Under the pieces are notes generated by a model. It worked only from the letters and a program-made list of their open reading frames with translations. It searched no databases and was not told the DNA's origin. Source: Bacteroidales bacterium (GTDB taxonomy: Bacteria; Bacteroidota; Bacteroidia; Bacteroidales; WCHB1-69). From it: 64,000 bases of DNA. Positions 1-7,810 of this stretch are shown piece after piece. A program made the position numbers and the translations under genes. Every line of letters begins with the position of its first letter. The stretch's first letter is position 1. Where the stretch lies: the NCBI GenBank assembly GCA_017540505.1, contig JAFYAW010000030.1, forward strand, positions 179,040-243,039, written 5' to 3'.

Positions 1-297
1 TGCGTTAAGCGACATGCCGGAGGATTGTGCCGACATGGCAATTCGGGCATGAAGTTCCGGGGTGATACGAACGTTGAAAGAACCGCTGTAGGACTTGTGC
101 AAGGGCAGATCATGTTTCTTGCAATAGTCAATATAGTCATCCACGGCTTCGTGAAAATCCGCTTCCAATTCAGGTACAGTCATACCTACGTACGTTACCA
201 GTGCAGATTTGTCAAGGCCCAAAACCTTTCCGTATAGCGACAAATCATCCTCAACTTCAATGGTTCCAATAAACCCTTTGTATTGCAACGTCTTCAT
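1..297 (-). CDS. hicB: HicB-family antitoxin, partial (C-terminus off the window)
   Basis: Reading the minus strand from ATG at 297 gives 99 codons without a stop, running off the left edge. The N-terminal half (KGFIGTIEVEDD, then VTYVGMTVPELEADFHEAVDDYIDYC) matches the HicB_like fold. The end (FNVRITPELHARIAMSAQ, then GMSLNA) is the ribbon-helix-helix DNA-binding part. HicB proteins of this type neutralise the HicA mRNA interferase and repress their own promoter. A TAnnTTTG promoter lies directly upstream, so no hicA precedes it; a partner could only lie to the left of the window, or the gene may be a solitary HicB. Family call is firm from the motif order; the partner is unknown. Confidence 0.85.
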   Translation of the reverse strand, partial: MKTLQYKGFIGTIEVEDDLSLYGKVLGLDKSALVTYVGMTVPELEADFHEAVDDYIDYCKKHDLPLHKSYSGSFNVRITPELHARIAMSAQSSGMSLNA

Positions 298-320
298 ATC
301 CTGCAACTGAAATTTGGGTG

Positions 321-328
321 CAAAGATA
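321..328 (-). promoter_or_regulatory. -7 promoter element for hicB
   Basis: TATCTTTG on the minus strand matches the Bacteroidetes TAnnTTTG -7 box and lies 23 nt before the hicB ATG. It is back to back with the promoter of the GH20 gene. Confidence 0.6.
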
Positions 329-371
329 CAAAATCTTTGCAATGGTCAGACGGGCACCCGTTATCTTTTCG

Positions 372-379
372 TATTTTTG
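372..379 (+). promoter_or_regulatory. -7 promoter element for the GH20 gene
   Basis: TATTTTTG lies 20 nt upstream of the ATG at 400. This supports 400 rather than any in-frame start further upstream, because the earlier codons would lie before the transcript start. Confidence 0.65.
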
Positions 380-399
380 CATTTTCTTTATTCCAGATT

Positions 400-2946
400 A
401 TGAGACACCCCATTACAATTATATTATTGCTTCTGATAATCCTCCCAATAAGTCTTCATGCGCAATCAGTGGGCATTATCCCCACCCCCCAGCATGTGGA
501 GATGCGTGACGGCTACTGTACCCTTGTCAACGGTCATTGTCCCGAACGGCACGAGATCATACCGTCGTTTCCTGTGGACACCAACACCAACCAAGGTTAC
601 ATTCTGGAAGTGCGTCCGGATGTCGTTCTTATACAAGCCATTACAGAAATAGGGCTTTTCTATGGCCAGCAAAGCCTCAAGCAGCTGGCACGACATTATG
701 CGGATGCCGGCGCCATCCCCTGTATGCGTATCGTGGATTATCCCAAACTCCGTTATCGGGGTTGGATGGACGACATCAGCCGGGGCCCGATTGTGAACAT
801 GGATTTTCTCAAACAGATGATTGTGATCATGTCGGAATATAAGATGAACTTTTTCAACCTTTATACGGAACATGTCTTCAAGTTGCCCCAATATCCCGAC
901 ATTGCCCCATCGGATGGTCTTACGGCAGCGCAAGTGCATGAATTGGAGGAGTTTGCCAAGCTGTACCATATCGAAATGTTCGGCAACCAGCAATGCCTGG
1001 CCCATGCGGAGAAGACATTGCGAATTCCCTATTATCAGGATATGGCGGACACGAAGGCGAATTGGAATCCCGGCACGGAGCAGACATACAATTTTCTCAA
1101 ATACCAGTTGGAAACGGTGGCAAACGCCTATTCTTCTCCATTTTTCAATATAAATTGTGATGAAACCGAAGCCTTAGGAACGGGCAAGGCTTCCCGCTAT
1201 GTGGATACTGCCGGTGGCGCGGCGCAGGTGTATGCGAACCATATCCGACGGGTGTACGACATCCTGAAACCGCTTGGCAAACGGGTGATGATGTGGGGCG
1301 ACATCGCCGCCAAAGACTCCGCCATCACCGCCCAGCTGCCGCAGGATATGCTGATGCTTGTGTGGAGCTACGCCCCGTCGGACAGCTATGCGGACATGAT
1401 GGAACCGTTCACGCGCAGGGGGCTGTCGTTCATGGTGGCACCCGGCATGAGCATGTGGGGCTCTGTTTTCCCAAGCTATGAGACTTATACAAAGAACATT
1501 GCGAACCTTGTGCGCGATGGTTACCAACACGGTGCGTTAGGCATGATGAATACCGCGTGGGACGATTCGGGCGAGTCGCTCATCAACAGTGCATGGCACG
1601 GCATGTGCTGGGCCGCCGAGATGGCATGGAAACCGATTGCACAAACCGACCCGCCCGCCGCTGATCGTGAACGCGAAGAACGTCTGGCACAGTTTAATCC
1701 CTTGTTCGAACAGCGATTCCCCGCACTGGAAGACCATTTCCAGCTGATGCGCGATTTGGAACACGCCGACATCCCGAACTTCTTCAACAGCGGGGCTTTG
1801 TATGAAAGCATCTGGGATTTTTACCCAGCCAAGGTGTCGGAGGAGGCCTATAAAAAGAACCTGGAGGTGTACGAACGCATTGAACACGACCTCGCCAAGT
1901 ACCGTTTCGTCGATTCATCCGATCGCACTCCCTTTACCGCCATGCAGCGCATTGCATATTACGTGGCGTTGCACCAACAGGCTGTGGCAAAGCGGAATAT
2001 GCTCCGTTATATGATGTATGATATTTTACAAGATGACTCTAAACACTTTGGAAAACATTTTTCTCAAAAAGAGATCGAACGGACTCTTCAGGAGGAATTG
2101 GACCTGCTGCATCGTGTGAAAAAGCTGTATATGGACTTGTGGGATGAGGAAAACCGTCCCTACAGCCGCCATATTGTGGAGGAACGATATGATGCTCTGG
2201 CACGCGAACTGCTTGATGTGCCGAACCATGTGGTGATAACGTCCAAGTTGGACGAAAAGGGCAGGATGGTGGTCGCACTGCGGACCCTTTTCCGTGACAA
2301 GGAGATATACTATACGGTGGACGGGCATGAGCCGCGGCTTGGCGAGCAACGTTATACGGGCCCGTTTCTCCTGGACCGGACAGCTATGGTGCGTGCGATG
2401 ACGGTTAATGAGCTGTCGGAGAAGGTGTTGTCGGAAGAATACATTCTGTGCCATGACGGATTAGGGAAAATTGTGCGGTTGAACACGGCATACTCCACGT
2501 ACCGACCGCAGTATGCTGCCGCTGGTCTGATGGGGTTGGCTGATGGTCAAGTGGGCAGCGACAGCTATATGGATGGCAAATGGCAAGGCTATCAGGGCGT
2601 GGATGTGGATGTGGAGTTCGACTTCGGCCGCAAAATTCCTATCCGCATGCTGAAAACCCATTTCCTGCAGAATGTGCACGACTGGGTTAAGGCCCCGCAA
2701 ACCGTGGAACTCTATTTTTCCAAGGACGGACACAATTATTCCCCATATACCACGTTAACTGTACCGAATGTGGATTACCGCACAGGGGAGAACCGGATTT
2801 ATACGCTTTCGGCGGACAATCTGACGTTGAAGACGCGCTATCTGCGTGTGGTGGTGCGGAATGGTGGCCCTCTGCCTGAATGGCATCCTGCGAAAGGATA
2901 TCCATCATACATTTTTTGTGATGAGATTCAGATTAATGTGAAATAA
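400..2946 (+). CDS. Exported glycoside hydrolase family 20 (beta-N-acetylhexosaminidase type)
   Basis: 848 residues. A signal peptide (about 1-21, long Leu/Ile core ending LHAQ) marks export. Residues 25-110 (IIPTPQHVEMRDG) form the GH20b domain. The barrel follows, with YRGWMDDISRGP at 119-130 and the catalytic Asp254-Glu255 pair in NINCDETEALG, as expected for substrate-assisted GH20 catalysis on terminal GlcNAc/GalNAc. After a helical stretch comes a CHB_HEX_C-like module (YYTVDGHEP, about 615-690) and a C-terminal F5/8-type carbohydrate-binding domain (about 700-847). The reading frame continues upstream to 283, but the signal peptide and promoter set the start at 400. It probably shares a transcript with the FISUMP gene 15 nt downstream. 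Exact sugar specificity cannot be read from sequence. Confidence 0.85.
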   Translation: MRHPITIILLLLIILPISLHAQSVGIIPTPQHVEMRDGYCTLVNGHCPERHEIIPSFPVDTNTNQGYILEVRPDVVLIQAITEIGLFYGQQSLKQLARHYADAGAIPCMRIVDYPKLRYRGWMDDISRGPIVNMDFLKQMIVIMSEYKMNFFNLYTEHVFKLPQYPDIAPSDGLTAAQVHELEEFAKLYHIEMFGNQQCLAHAEKTLRIPYYQDMADTKANWNPGTEQTYNFLKYQLETVANAYSSPFFNINCDETEALGTGKASRYVDTAGGAAQVYANHIRRVYDILKPLGKRVMMWGDIAAKDSAITAQLPQDMLMLVWSYAPSDSYADMMEPFTRRGLSFMVAPGMSMWGSVFPSYETYTKNIANLVRDGYQHGALGMMNTAWDDSGESLINSAWHGMCWAAEMAWKPIAQTDPPAADREREERLAQFNPLFEQRFPALEDHFQLMRDLEHADIPNFFNSGALYESIWDFYPAKVSEEAYKKNLEVYERIEHDLAKYRFVDSSDRTPFTAMQRIAYYVALHQQAVAKRNMLRYMMYDILQDDSKHFGKHFSQKEIERTLQEELDLLHRVKKLYMDLWDEENRPYSRHIVEERYDALARELLDVPNHVVITSKLDEKGRMVVALRTLFRDKEIYYTVDGHEPRLGEQRYTGPFLLDRTAMVRAMTVNELSEKVLSEEYILCHDGLGKIVRLNTAYSTYRPQYAAAGLMGLADGQVGSDSYMDGKWQGYQGVDVDVEFDFGRKIPIRMLKTHFLQNVHDWVKAPQTVELYFSKDGHNYSPYTTLTVPNVDYRTGENRIYTLSADNLTLKTRYLRVVVRNGGPLPEWHPAKGYPSYIFCDEIQINVK

Positions 2947-2961
2947 ACGATAATGTTCATA

Positions 2962-3699
2962 ATGAAAAAATTACATTTGATTTTGGCTGTTTTGTTTATA
3001 ACGTCATCGGGGTTGTGGGCGCAAGAGTCCTGCGGCACGCTGACGGACTATGACGGGAACGTTTATGCCACGGTGCAGGTTGGCAAACAGTGCTGGATGG
3101 CGCAGAACCTCCGCACAACGCACTATGCCGACGGGCGGGCATTGACTTTGGGCACGGAGACATCTGCAACCGGACGCTTCTACTATTATCCTGATAACAA
3201 GGCGGATAATGTCCCGACGTATGGACTTCTCTATTCCTGGTACACGGTTATGGACGGTCATGCCACATCGGAGGAGGTGCCGAGCGGCGTGCAGGGCCTC
3301 TGTCCGGCGGGATGGCATCTGCCCTCCAACTTCGAATGGATGGCGGTGGAGGACTTTCTTGGCTATAAGGAGGAATTCCGCTGTGGCACGGACGTGAACA
3401 ACGTAGCCCGCTGCATGGCTTCGAAGACGGGCTGGCACTCGGACTTCATGACGCAGGGACAGCCGTGCTGCATTGTAGAGAACCTGTCTGCCAACAACGC
3501 TTCCGGCATGAACGTGTTGCCGGCGGGCAACTTCTTCCATACGGTGGACGGTTTCGGCGTGGATGCTGGCTTCTGGACCGCCTCCGATGGCAGCGATGTG
3601 AGTGCCCCGATACACCATTTCTATTATACTAACGCGGTGGTGGAGATTAACTGCACCCCAAAGGAGGCCGCCTATTCCGTGCGTTGCGTGAAGAATTAA
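2962..3699 (+). CDS. Secreted FISUMP-domain protein
   Basis: 245 residues. The ATG at 2962 opens a signal peptide (MKKLHLILAVLF, ending GLWAQ). The rest is one FISUMP (Fibrobacter succinogenes major paralogous, TIGR02145) domain: DYDGNVYATVQVGKQCWMAQNL near the start, VQGLCPAGWHLPSNFEW in the middle and YSVRCVKN at the end. The function of the domain is not established; such proteins are usually exported and occur as paralogues. It follows the GH20 gene by 15 nt and is probably co-transcribed. Two other FISUMP genes lie at 15028 and 48491, and the third is very close to this one at its N-terminal motif. Confidence 0.85.
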   Translation: MKKLHLILAVLFITSSGLWAQESCGTLTDYDGNVYATVQVGKQCWMAQNLRTTHYADGRALTLGTETSATGRFYYYPDNKADNVPTYGLLYSWYTVMDGHATSEEVPSGVQGLCPAGWHLPSNFEWMAVEDFLGYKEEFRCGTDVNNVARCMASKTGWHSDFMTQGQPCCIVENLSANNASGMNVLPAGNFFHTVDGFGVDAGFWTASDGSDVSAPIHHFYYTNAVVEINCTPKEAAYSVRCVKN

Positions 3700-3718
3700 A
3701 TCCAAAACAATTAAATTG

Positions 3719-3726
3719 TATCTTTG
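3719..3726 (+). promoter_or_regulatory. -7 promoter element for the CtpA-family protease
   Basis: TATCTTTG lies 18 nt before the ATG at 3745. It excludes the in-frame TTG at 3724, which overlaps the box. Confidence 0.65.
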
Positions 3727-3744
3727 CAGCCTAATTTGAATATA

Positions 3745-5388
3745 ATGAAAAGAGTTTTCCGAGTATGGCTTCTGACACTTCCATTGTGGCTGTTGTCGCC
3801 GGTTTTTGCACAGAATGATTTTGAAATCGCCAAGAATGTCAATATCTTTGTTTCCATCTTAAAAGACCTGAATGAGAAATATGCCGACGAGATCTCGCCC
3901 GGTGCGCTGACGCAGACGGCCATCGATGCCATGCTGAAAAGTTTGGACCCCTATACCGTCTATTATCCCGAATCGCAGATTGAGGACTACCGCATGATGA
4001 CCACCGGCCAGTACGGTGGGGTGGGGGCTCTGATTCAACAACACGGCAAGGACGTGGTCATTTCTGAGCCGTACGAGGGTTCGCCGTCGGCAAAGGCAGG
4101 CTTGTGGGCGGGCGACATCATACGCAAGGTCAACGGCCAGAATCTTGACGGCAAGAACTCCTCCGATGTGAGTGCTGCCATGAAGGGCCAGCCCGGATCC
4201 ACCCTCGTGTTGGAGGTATTCCGCCCATCTGCTAACAAAACGCTGACATTTAACATTATCCGTGAAGAGATAAAACTGCCCAACATTCCCTATTCGGGCA
4301 TCATCGGCGACAATGTTGGGTACATTAAGTTGGACCAGTTCACGGAAAAGGCCGGCTCGGAAGTGCTGGAAGCTTTCCAGAAACTCAAGGAACAAGGTAT
4401 GAAGTACCTTGTCCTTGACTTGCGCAACAACGGCGGCGGACTCTTGGGTGAGGCTGTCCGCATCATGAACATCTTTGTGGAACAGGGCGTTAAGATTGTG
4501 GAAACCAAGGGTAAGATCCCCGAGATGCAGAAAGTGTATAAAACGCCGGCACCCGCCACCGACAAGGACATTCCCGTGGTGGTGTTGGTGAACGACTACA
4601 GTGCTTCGGCTTCCGAAATCGTCTCCGGCGCATTTCAGGACCTTGACCGTGGCGTAATCGTTGGCAAAAAGACCTTTGGCAAAGGGTTGGTACAAAATGT
4701 GTTACCTCTTGACTACAACACCTCGCTGAAGATTACGGTGGCCAAATACTACATCCCGTCAGGCCGCTGTGTGCAAAATATCGAGTATTTCGAAAAGGAC
4801 ACCTCCAAGGGCGCCTTCAAAATCCCGGATTCGTTAGCTGTGGCCTTCAAAACCAAAAATGGTAGAACCGTCTATGACAAGGGCGGCGTAGAACCGGACG
4901 TGCTCACCAAGGACAGCCTTGTGAGCGAGATTCTGGCTTCACTGATCACCCACAACCTCGTGTTCGATTTTGCCAACGAATATCGGGCCAAACATGAGAC
5001 CATCCCTCCCGCCGACCAGTTCCGAGTGGACGACAATCTCTATGCCGAATTCGTGGAATTCCTGAAAGACAAGGATTACAGCTATAAGACTGAGGCGGAA
5101 GAGGCTCTGGAGGATTTCAAGAAGACGGCTGAGGAGACAAAATCCTTCAAATCCGTTGAGCCGATATACAACCAGCTGAAAGAGAAACTCGAACAGGCCA
5201 AAGCCCAGGATCTGCAAACCTACAAGAAGGAGATTTGCAGCTACTTAGCATCCGAGATTGCGGTTCGCTATTATTATCAGAAGGGCCGGATTATGAATAT
5301 CTTGAGTGACGACCCGGATATTACGGTTGCCAAGTCCATCCTGTTGGACAATGCGCGTTATCGTTCCATTCTTTCGCCTAAAAAATAG
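3745..5388 (+). CDS. C-terminal processing peptidase, S41 family (CtpA/Prc type)
   Basis: 547 residues. A signal peptide (1-24, ending PVFAQ) puts it in the periplasm. A PDZ domain follows (GGVGALIQQHGKDVV... GLWAGDIIRKVNGQ, about 90-170), then the S41 protease core. The likely catalytic pair is Ser288 in DYSASASE and Lys313 in TFGKGLVQ, 25 residues apart as in E. coli Prc. The last 120 residues are charged and helical. Such enzymes bind exposed C-termini through PDZ and trim or degrade envelope proteins. Its own promoter is upstream; the membrane protein gene starts 30 nt downstream and may share the message. Confidence 0.9.
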   Translation: MKRVFRVWLLTLPLWLLSPVFAQNDFEIAKNVNIFVSILKDLNEKYADEISPGALTQTAIDAMLKSLDPYTVYYPESQIEDYRMMTTGQYGGVGALIQQHGKDVVISEPYEGSPSAKAGLWAGDIIRKVNGQNLDGKNSSDVSAAMKGQPGSTLVLEVFRPSANKTLTFNIIREEIKLPNIPYSGIIGDNVGYIKLDQFTEKAGSEVLEAFQKLKEQGMKYLVLDLRNNGGGLLGEAVRIMNIFVEQGVKIVETKGKIPEMQKVYKTPAPATDKDIPVVVLVNDYSASASEIVSGAFQDLDRGVIVGKKTFGKGLVQNVLPLDYNTSLKITVAKYYIPSGRCVQNIEYFEKDTSKGAFKIPDSLAVAFKTKNGRTVYDKGGVEPDVLTKDSLVSEILASLITHNLVFDFANEYRAKHETIPPADQFRVDDNLYAEFVEFLKDKDYSYKTEAEEALEDFKKTAEETKSFKSVEPIYNQLKEKLEQAKAQDLQTYKKEICSYLASEIAVRYYYQKGRIMNILSDDPDITVAKSILLDNARYRSILSPKK

Positions 5389-5418
5389 TTCCGATTGACA
5401 CGAAATAGGATTCACCGC

Positions 5419-6951
5419 ATGTTTTATCTGCTTGGGATTGTCCTGGTGATGATCTCCTTGCCCGTGTCGCATTTCCTCATGGGTTTATCCACGTTTCTGC
5501 TTCTGCTGAATTGGATAGCCGAGTGGAACTGGCGTGACAAATGGGCGCGGTTGAAACAGCATAAGGGATTTTTGGTGTTCTCTTTTCTGTTTGTGTTTCT
5601 GCTACTGGGCCTCATCCGGGCCAATGATCCGGCGGGGATGCTGCACAAGCTGACCGCCAAGTTAGTCCTCTTCTTCGCGCCGCTGATTGTGGCCACCACC
5701 GAGCCGCTGACACGAAAGGAGCGCACCTGGACGTTCGCCGCATTTGTGTTCTCTACGCTCTTCGGATGCCTCTATTCGCTGTGGTTCTGGCATGCCCATC
5801 CCGTGCATAACGTACGCGAGATCTCCACCTTCATCGACCATATACGGTTCAGCCTCTGCGTGGTGATGTCTGTGGTTTTCAGCATGCATTATTTCCTAAA
5901 GATTGCGGACACGTCCTGGAAGAAGGTGTGCGCCGCGCTGTTGGCGGTACTGTTTGTCCTATATCTGTTTCTGGCCCAAACACTGACGGGCATCCTCATC
6001 CTGATAGCCATCATGCTGGCATATAGCGTGTATCTGATCGCTACCATGCGCCGTGTTCCTGCCCGCCGTGCGATGCTGTGGACGATGGTGGCTGTGGTGC
6101 TGACCGTGGGCGGCTATGTGGCCTATATCACGTATGATTATTTTCACGATCAGGATGTTACGATAACGGAAACGACCACCATGTCGGGTAATCCTTACAC
6201 GTTCGACGATCAGTTGATGGTGGAGAACGGCCACCGGATTGGGTACTATGTGTGCACTCCCGAGTTGCATAGTGCCTGGGCTGCCCGCTCCGATTCCGCA
6301 CTCACCCCCTGGATGGAGTGCACGCTGATCCGCTATCTCAATTCCAAAGGACTGCACAAGGATTCCGCCGCTGTGATGAGCCTTTCGGCCCAGGATATCC
6401 GCAATGTGGAAAACGATGTGGCCAATTACGACTACACGCGGGTGTTCGGCATGCGGCGCGCCCTGTACCCGACCTATTTTTGCATCTCCCTGTACCGGCA
6501 GAACCGTTGCTTCGACAACTCATCCCTCTTGCAACGGGTGGAGTTGTGGCGCATCTCATGGGAATTAGTACGCGAGAACTGGCTTTTCGGAGTAGGGCTC
6601 GACAATGTGAAGACTGCTTTGAATGAAAGACTGTTGCAGTATGATTCGCCGATCATCACCCGCAACAAGCAGGGTTGCCACAACCAGTATTTGACATTCT
6701 GGCTCAGTGCCGGCATCCTGTTTCTGCTGTATTTCATCTTCGTGCTTGTCTATCCCTTTGTGTGGATGCGCAATGGCATCACCTTTGTGTATGTGGCCTT
6801 CGCCATCCTGATGATCATGTCGTTTTTCACGGAAGACACACTCGAGACCCAGACCGGATGCATCATGTTCGCTGTGATGAATCCACTGCTGCTAATGGCG
6901 GGATGGACGGAACACAAGGAGTCGGCCTCAACGATTGTTGGGAAAGAATAA
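5419..6951 (+). CDS. O-antigen ligase / polymerase-like membrane protein (Wzy_C family)
   Basis: 510 residues from ATG 5419; an in-frame TTG at 5395 is less likely. About ten hydrophobic segments flank a large polar loop (about 250-400). The conserved block (WRISWELVRENWLFGVGLDN, then HNQYLTFWLSAGILFLL) fits the Wzy_C signature of O-antigen ligases and polymerases, inner-membrane enzymes that join undecaprenyl-linked glycans to lipid A core or to other acceptors. No glycan assembly cluster adjoins it; a convergent TsaC/YciO gene ends 20 bp away. Ligase versus polymerase cannot be decided. Confidence 0.75.
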   Translation: MFYLLGIVLVMISLPVSHFLMGLSTFLLLLNWIAEWNWRDKWARLKQHKGFLVFSFLFVFLLLGLIRANDPAGMLHKLTAKLVLFFAPLIVATTEPLTRKERTWTFAAFVFSTLFGCLYSLWFWHAHPVHNVREISTFIDHIRFSLCVVMSVVFSMHYFLKIADTSWKKVCAALLAVLFVLYLFLAQTLTGILILIAIMLAYSVYLIATMRRVPARRAMLWTMVAVVLTVGGYVAYITYDYFHDQDVTITETTTMSGNPYTFDDQLMVENGHRIGYYVCTPELHSAWAARSDSALTPWMECTLIRYLNSKGLHKDSAAVMSLSAQDIRNVENDVANYDYTRVFGMRRALYPTYFCISLYRQNRCFDNSSLLQRVELWRISWELVRENWLFGVGLDNVKTALNERLLQYDSPIITRNKQGCHNQYLTFWLSAGILFLLYFIFVLVYPFVWMRNGITFVYVAFAILMIMSFFTEDTLETQTGCIMFAVMNPLLLMAGWTEHKESASTIVGKE

Positions 6952-6970
6952 GAGATTAATTCAATGAATG

Positions 6971-7588
6971 TTACAGGAGGGAGAGGTCGCCCTTGCCCTC
7001 ACGAATGATTTCGATGCTGTCGCCGGTGCAGTCCAGCACGGTGGACGGCGTATTGTCGCCGTAGCCGCCGTCGATGACGATGTCCACCATATCGCCGTAT
7101 TTTTCATGGATAAGCTCGGGATCGGTGGTGTATTCCACCACCTCGTCGTCGTCCTTTACGGAAGTGGAAAGGATGGGATGCCCTAATTGGCGTACGATTT
7201 CAAGGATGATATTGTTGTCGGGCACGCGTATGCCGACGGTCTTCTTGTTGCTCTGCAACAGCTTGGGAACGTTGTTGTTAGCCTCCAGAATGAAGGTAAA
7301 CGGTCCGGGAAGGGTTTTCTTCATGGTCTTGAAAATGGGGTTTGAAATCGGTTTCGTGAAATCGGAAAGATGACTCAGGTCGGAGCAGATGAAGGTCATG
7401 GCACTCTTCTTCTTCCGGTCGCCTAAGATTTCCGTGATGCGCTCGATGCTTTTGGGCTTGAAGATGTCGCATCCCATGCCGTAGATGGTGTCGGTGGGGT
7501 AGATGATGATCCCCCCGTCGTTCAGACACTCCACCACGCGGTTGATGGCCCGCTGGTTCGGATTTTCCGGATAAATTTTCAACAACAT
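6971..7588 (-). CDS. L-threonylcarbamoyladenylate synthase family (Sua5/YciO/YrdC)
   Basis: 205 residues from ATG 7588 (MLLKIYPENPNQ). The frame is open further upstream to 7642 but only through low-complexity sequence. Motifs: GGIIIYPTDTIYGMGCD, ILGDRKKKSAMTF, LPGPFTFILEA and TVGIRVPDN, all typical of the YrdC fold, which makes threonylcarbamoyl-AMP for the t6A modification of ANN-decoding tRNAs. Length and the C-terminal STVLDCTGDSIEIIREGKGD resemble YciO more than the long Sua5 form. If a second family member exists elsewhere this could be the YciO paralogue of uncertain role. Confidence 0.85.
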   Translation of the reverse strand: MLLKIYPENPNQRAINRVVECLNDGGIIIYPTDTIYGMGCDIFKPKSIERITEILGDRKKKSAMTFICSDLSHLSDFTKPISNPIFKTMKKTLPGPFTFILEANNNVPKLLQSNKKTVGIRVPDNNIILEIVRQLGHPILSTSVKDDDEVVEYTTDPELIHEKYGDMVDIVIDGGYGDNTPSTVLDCTGDSIEIIREGKGDLSLL

Positions 7589-7617
7589 GGTCCAAAAAAT
7601 TATATGTTGTAAATACT

Positions 7618-7672
7618 CAACACCCAATCCCCCAATCCCCAATCACTAATTACTATTCACTATTCACTAATA
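7618..7672. repeat. Low-complexity degenerate short-repeat tract
   Basis: Between the TsaC/YciO start and the SRP RNA lies a run of slightly altered short units: CCCAATCCCCCAATCCCCAA, then ACTATTCACTATTCACTAAT. It resembles the short tandemly repeated repetitive tracts found between genes in cyanobacteria and some Bacteroidetes. No coding potential. Confidence 0.5.
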
Positions 7673-7678
7673 AAAAAA

Positions 7679-7776
7679 GGGTAAGCTACTTGCATCGCAT
7701 CGCTACAACCGACGTACCCTTGCTGTATTCCTACCCTGGGGGAGTTAGAAGGGAGCAGATCGTACAAGACTTACCC
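7679..7776 (-). ncRNA. ffs: Signal recognition particle RNA (4.5S type, small bacterial SRP)
   Basis: About 98 nt on the minus strand. The ends pair perfectly (5' GGGTAAG at 7776-7770 with CTTACCC at 7685-7679). The middle carries the conserved domain IV apex, CCCAGGGTAGGAATACAGCA, whose GGAA tetraloop and flanking bulges match the Ffh-binding site. The 3' part (GTTGTAGC ... GTAGCTTACCC) parallels the E. coli 4.5S 3' strand. A TAnnTTTG promoter lies 6 nt upstream and a run of T follows the last paired base, acting as terminator. It works with Ffh and FtsY to target membrane proteins. Boundaries are good to a few nucleotides. Confidence 0.88.
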
Positions 7777-7781
7777 GGCGG

Positions 7782-7789
7782 CAAAAGTA
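7782..7789 (-). promoter_or_regulatory. -7 promoter element for SRP RNA
   Basis: Minus-strand TACTTTTG, immediately before the first paired base of the RNA. Confidence 0.7.
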
Positions 7790-7810
7790 TAAAAAAATTC
7801 GATGTGCGGG

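Noticed and set aside
283-399. N-terminal extension of the GH20 protein
   Set aside because: It overlaps the hicB start and the promoter box, and would place residues before the signal peptide.
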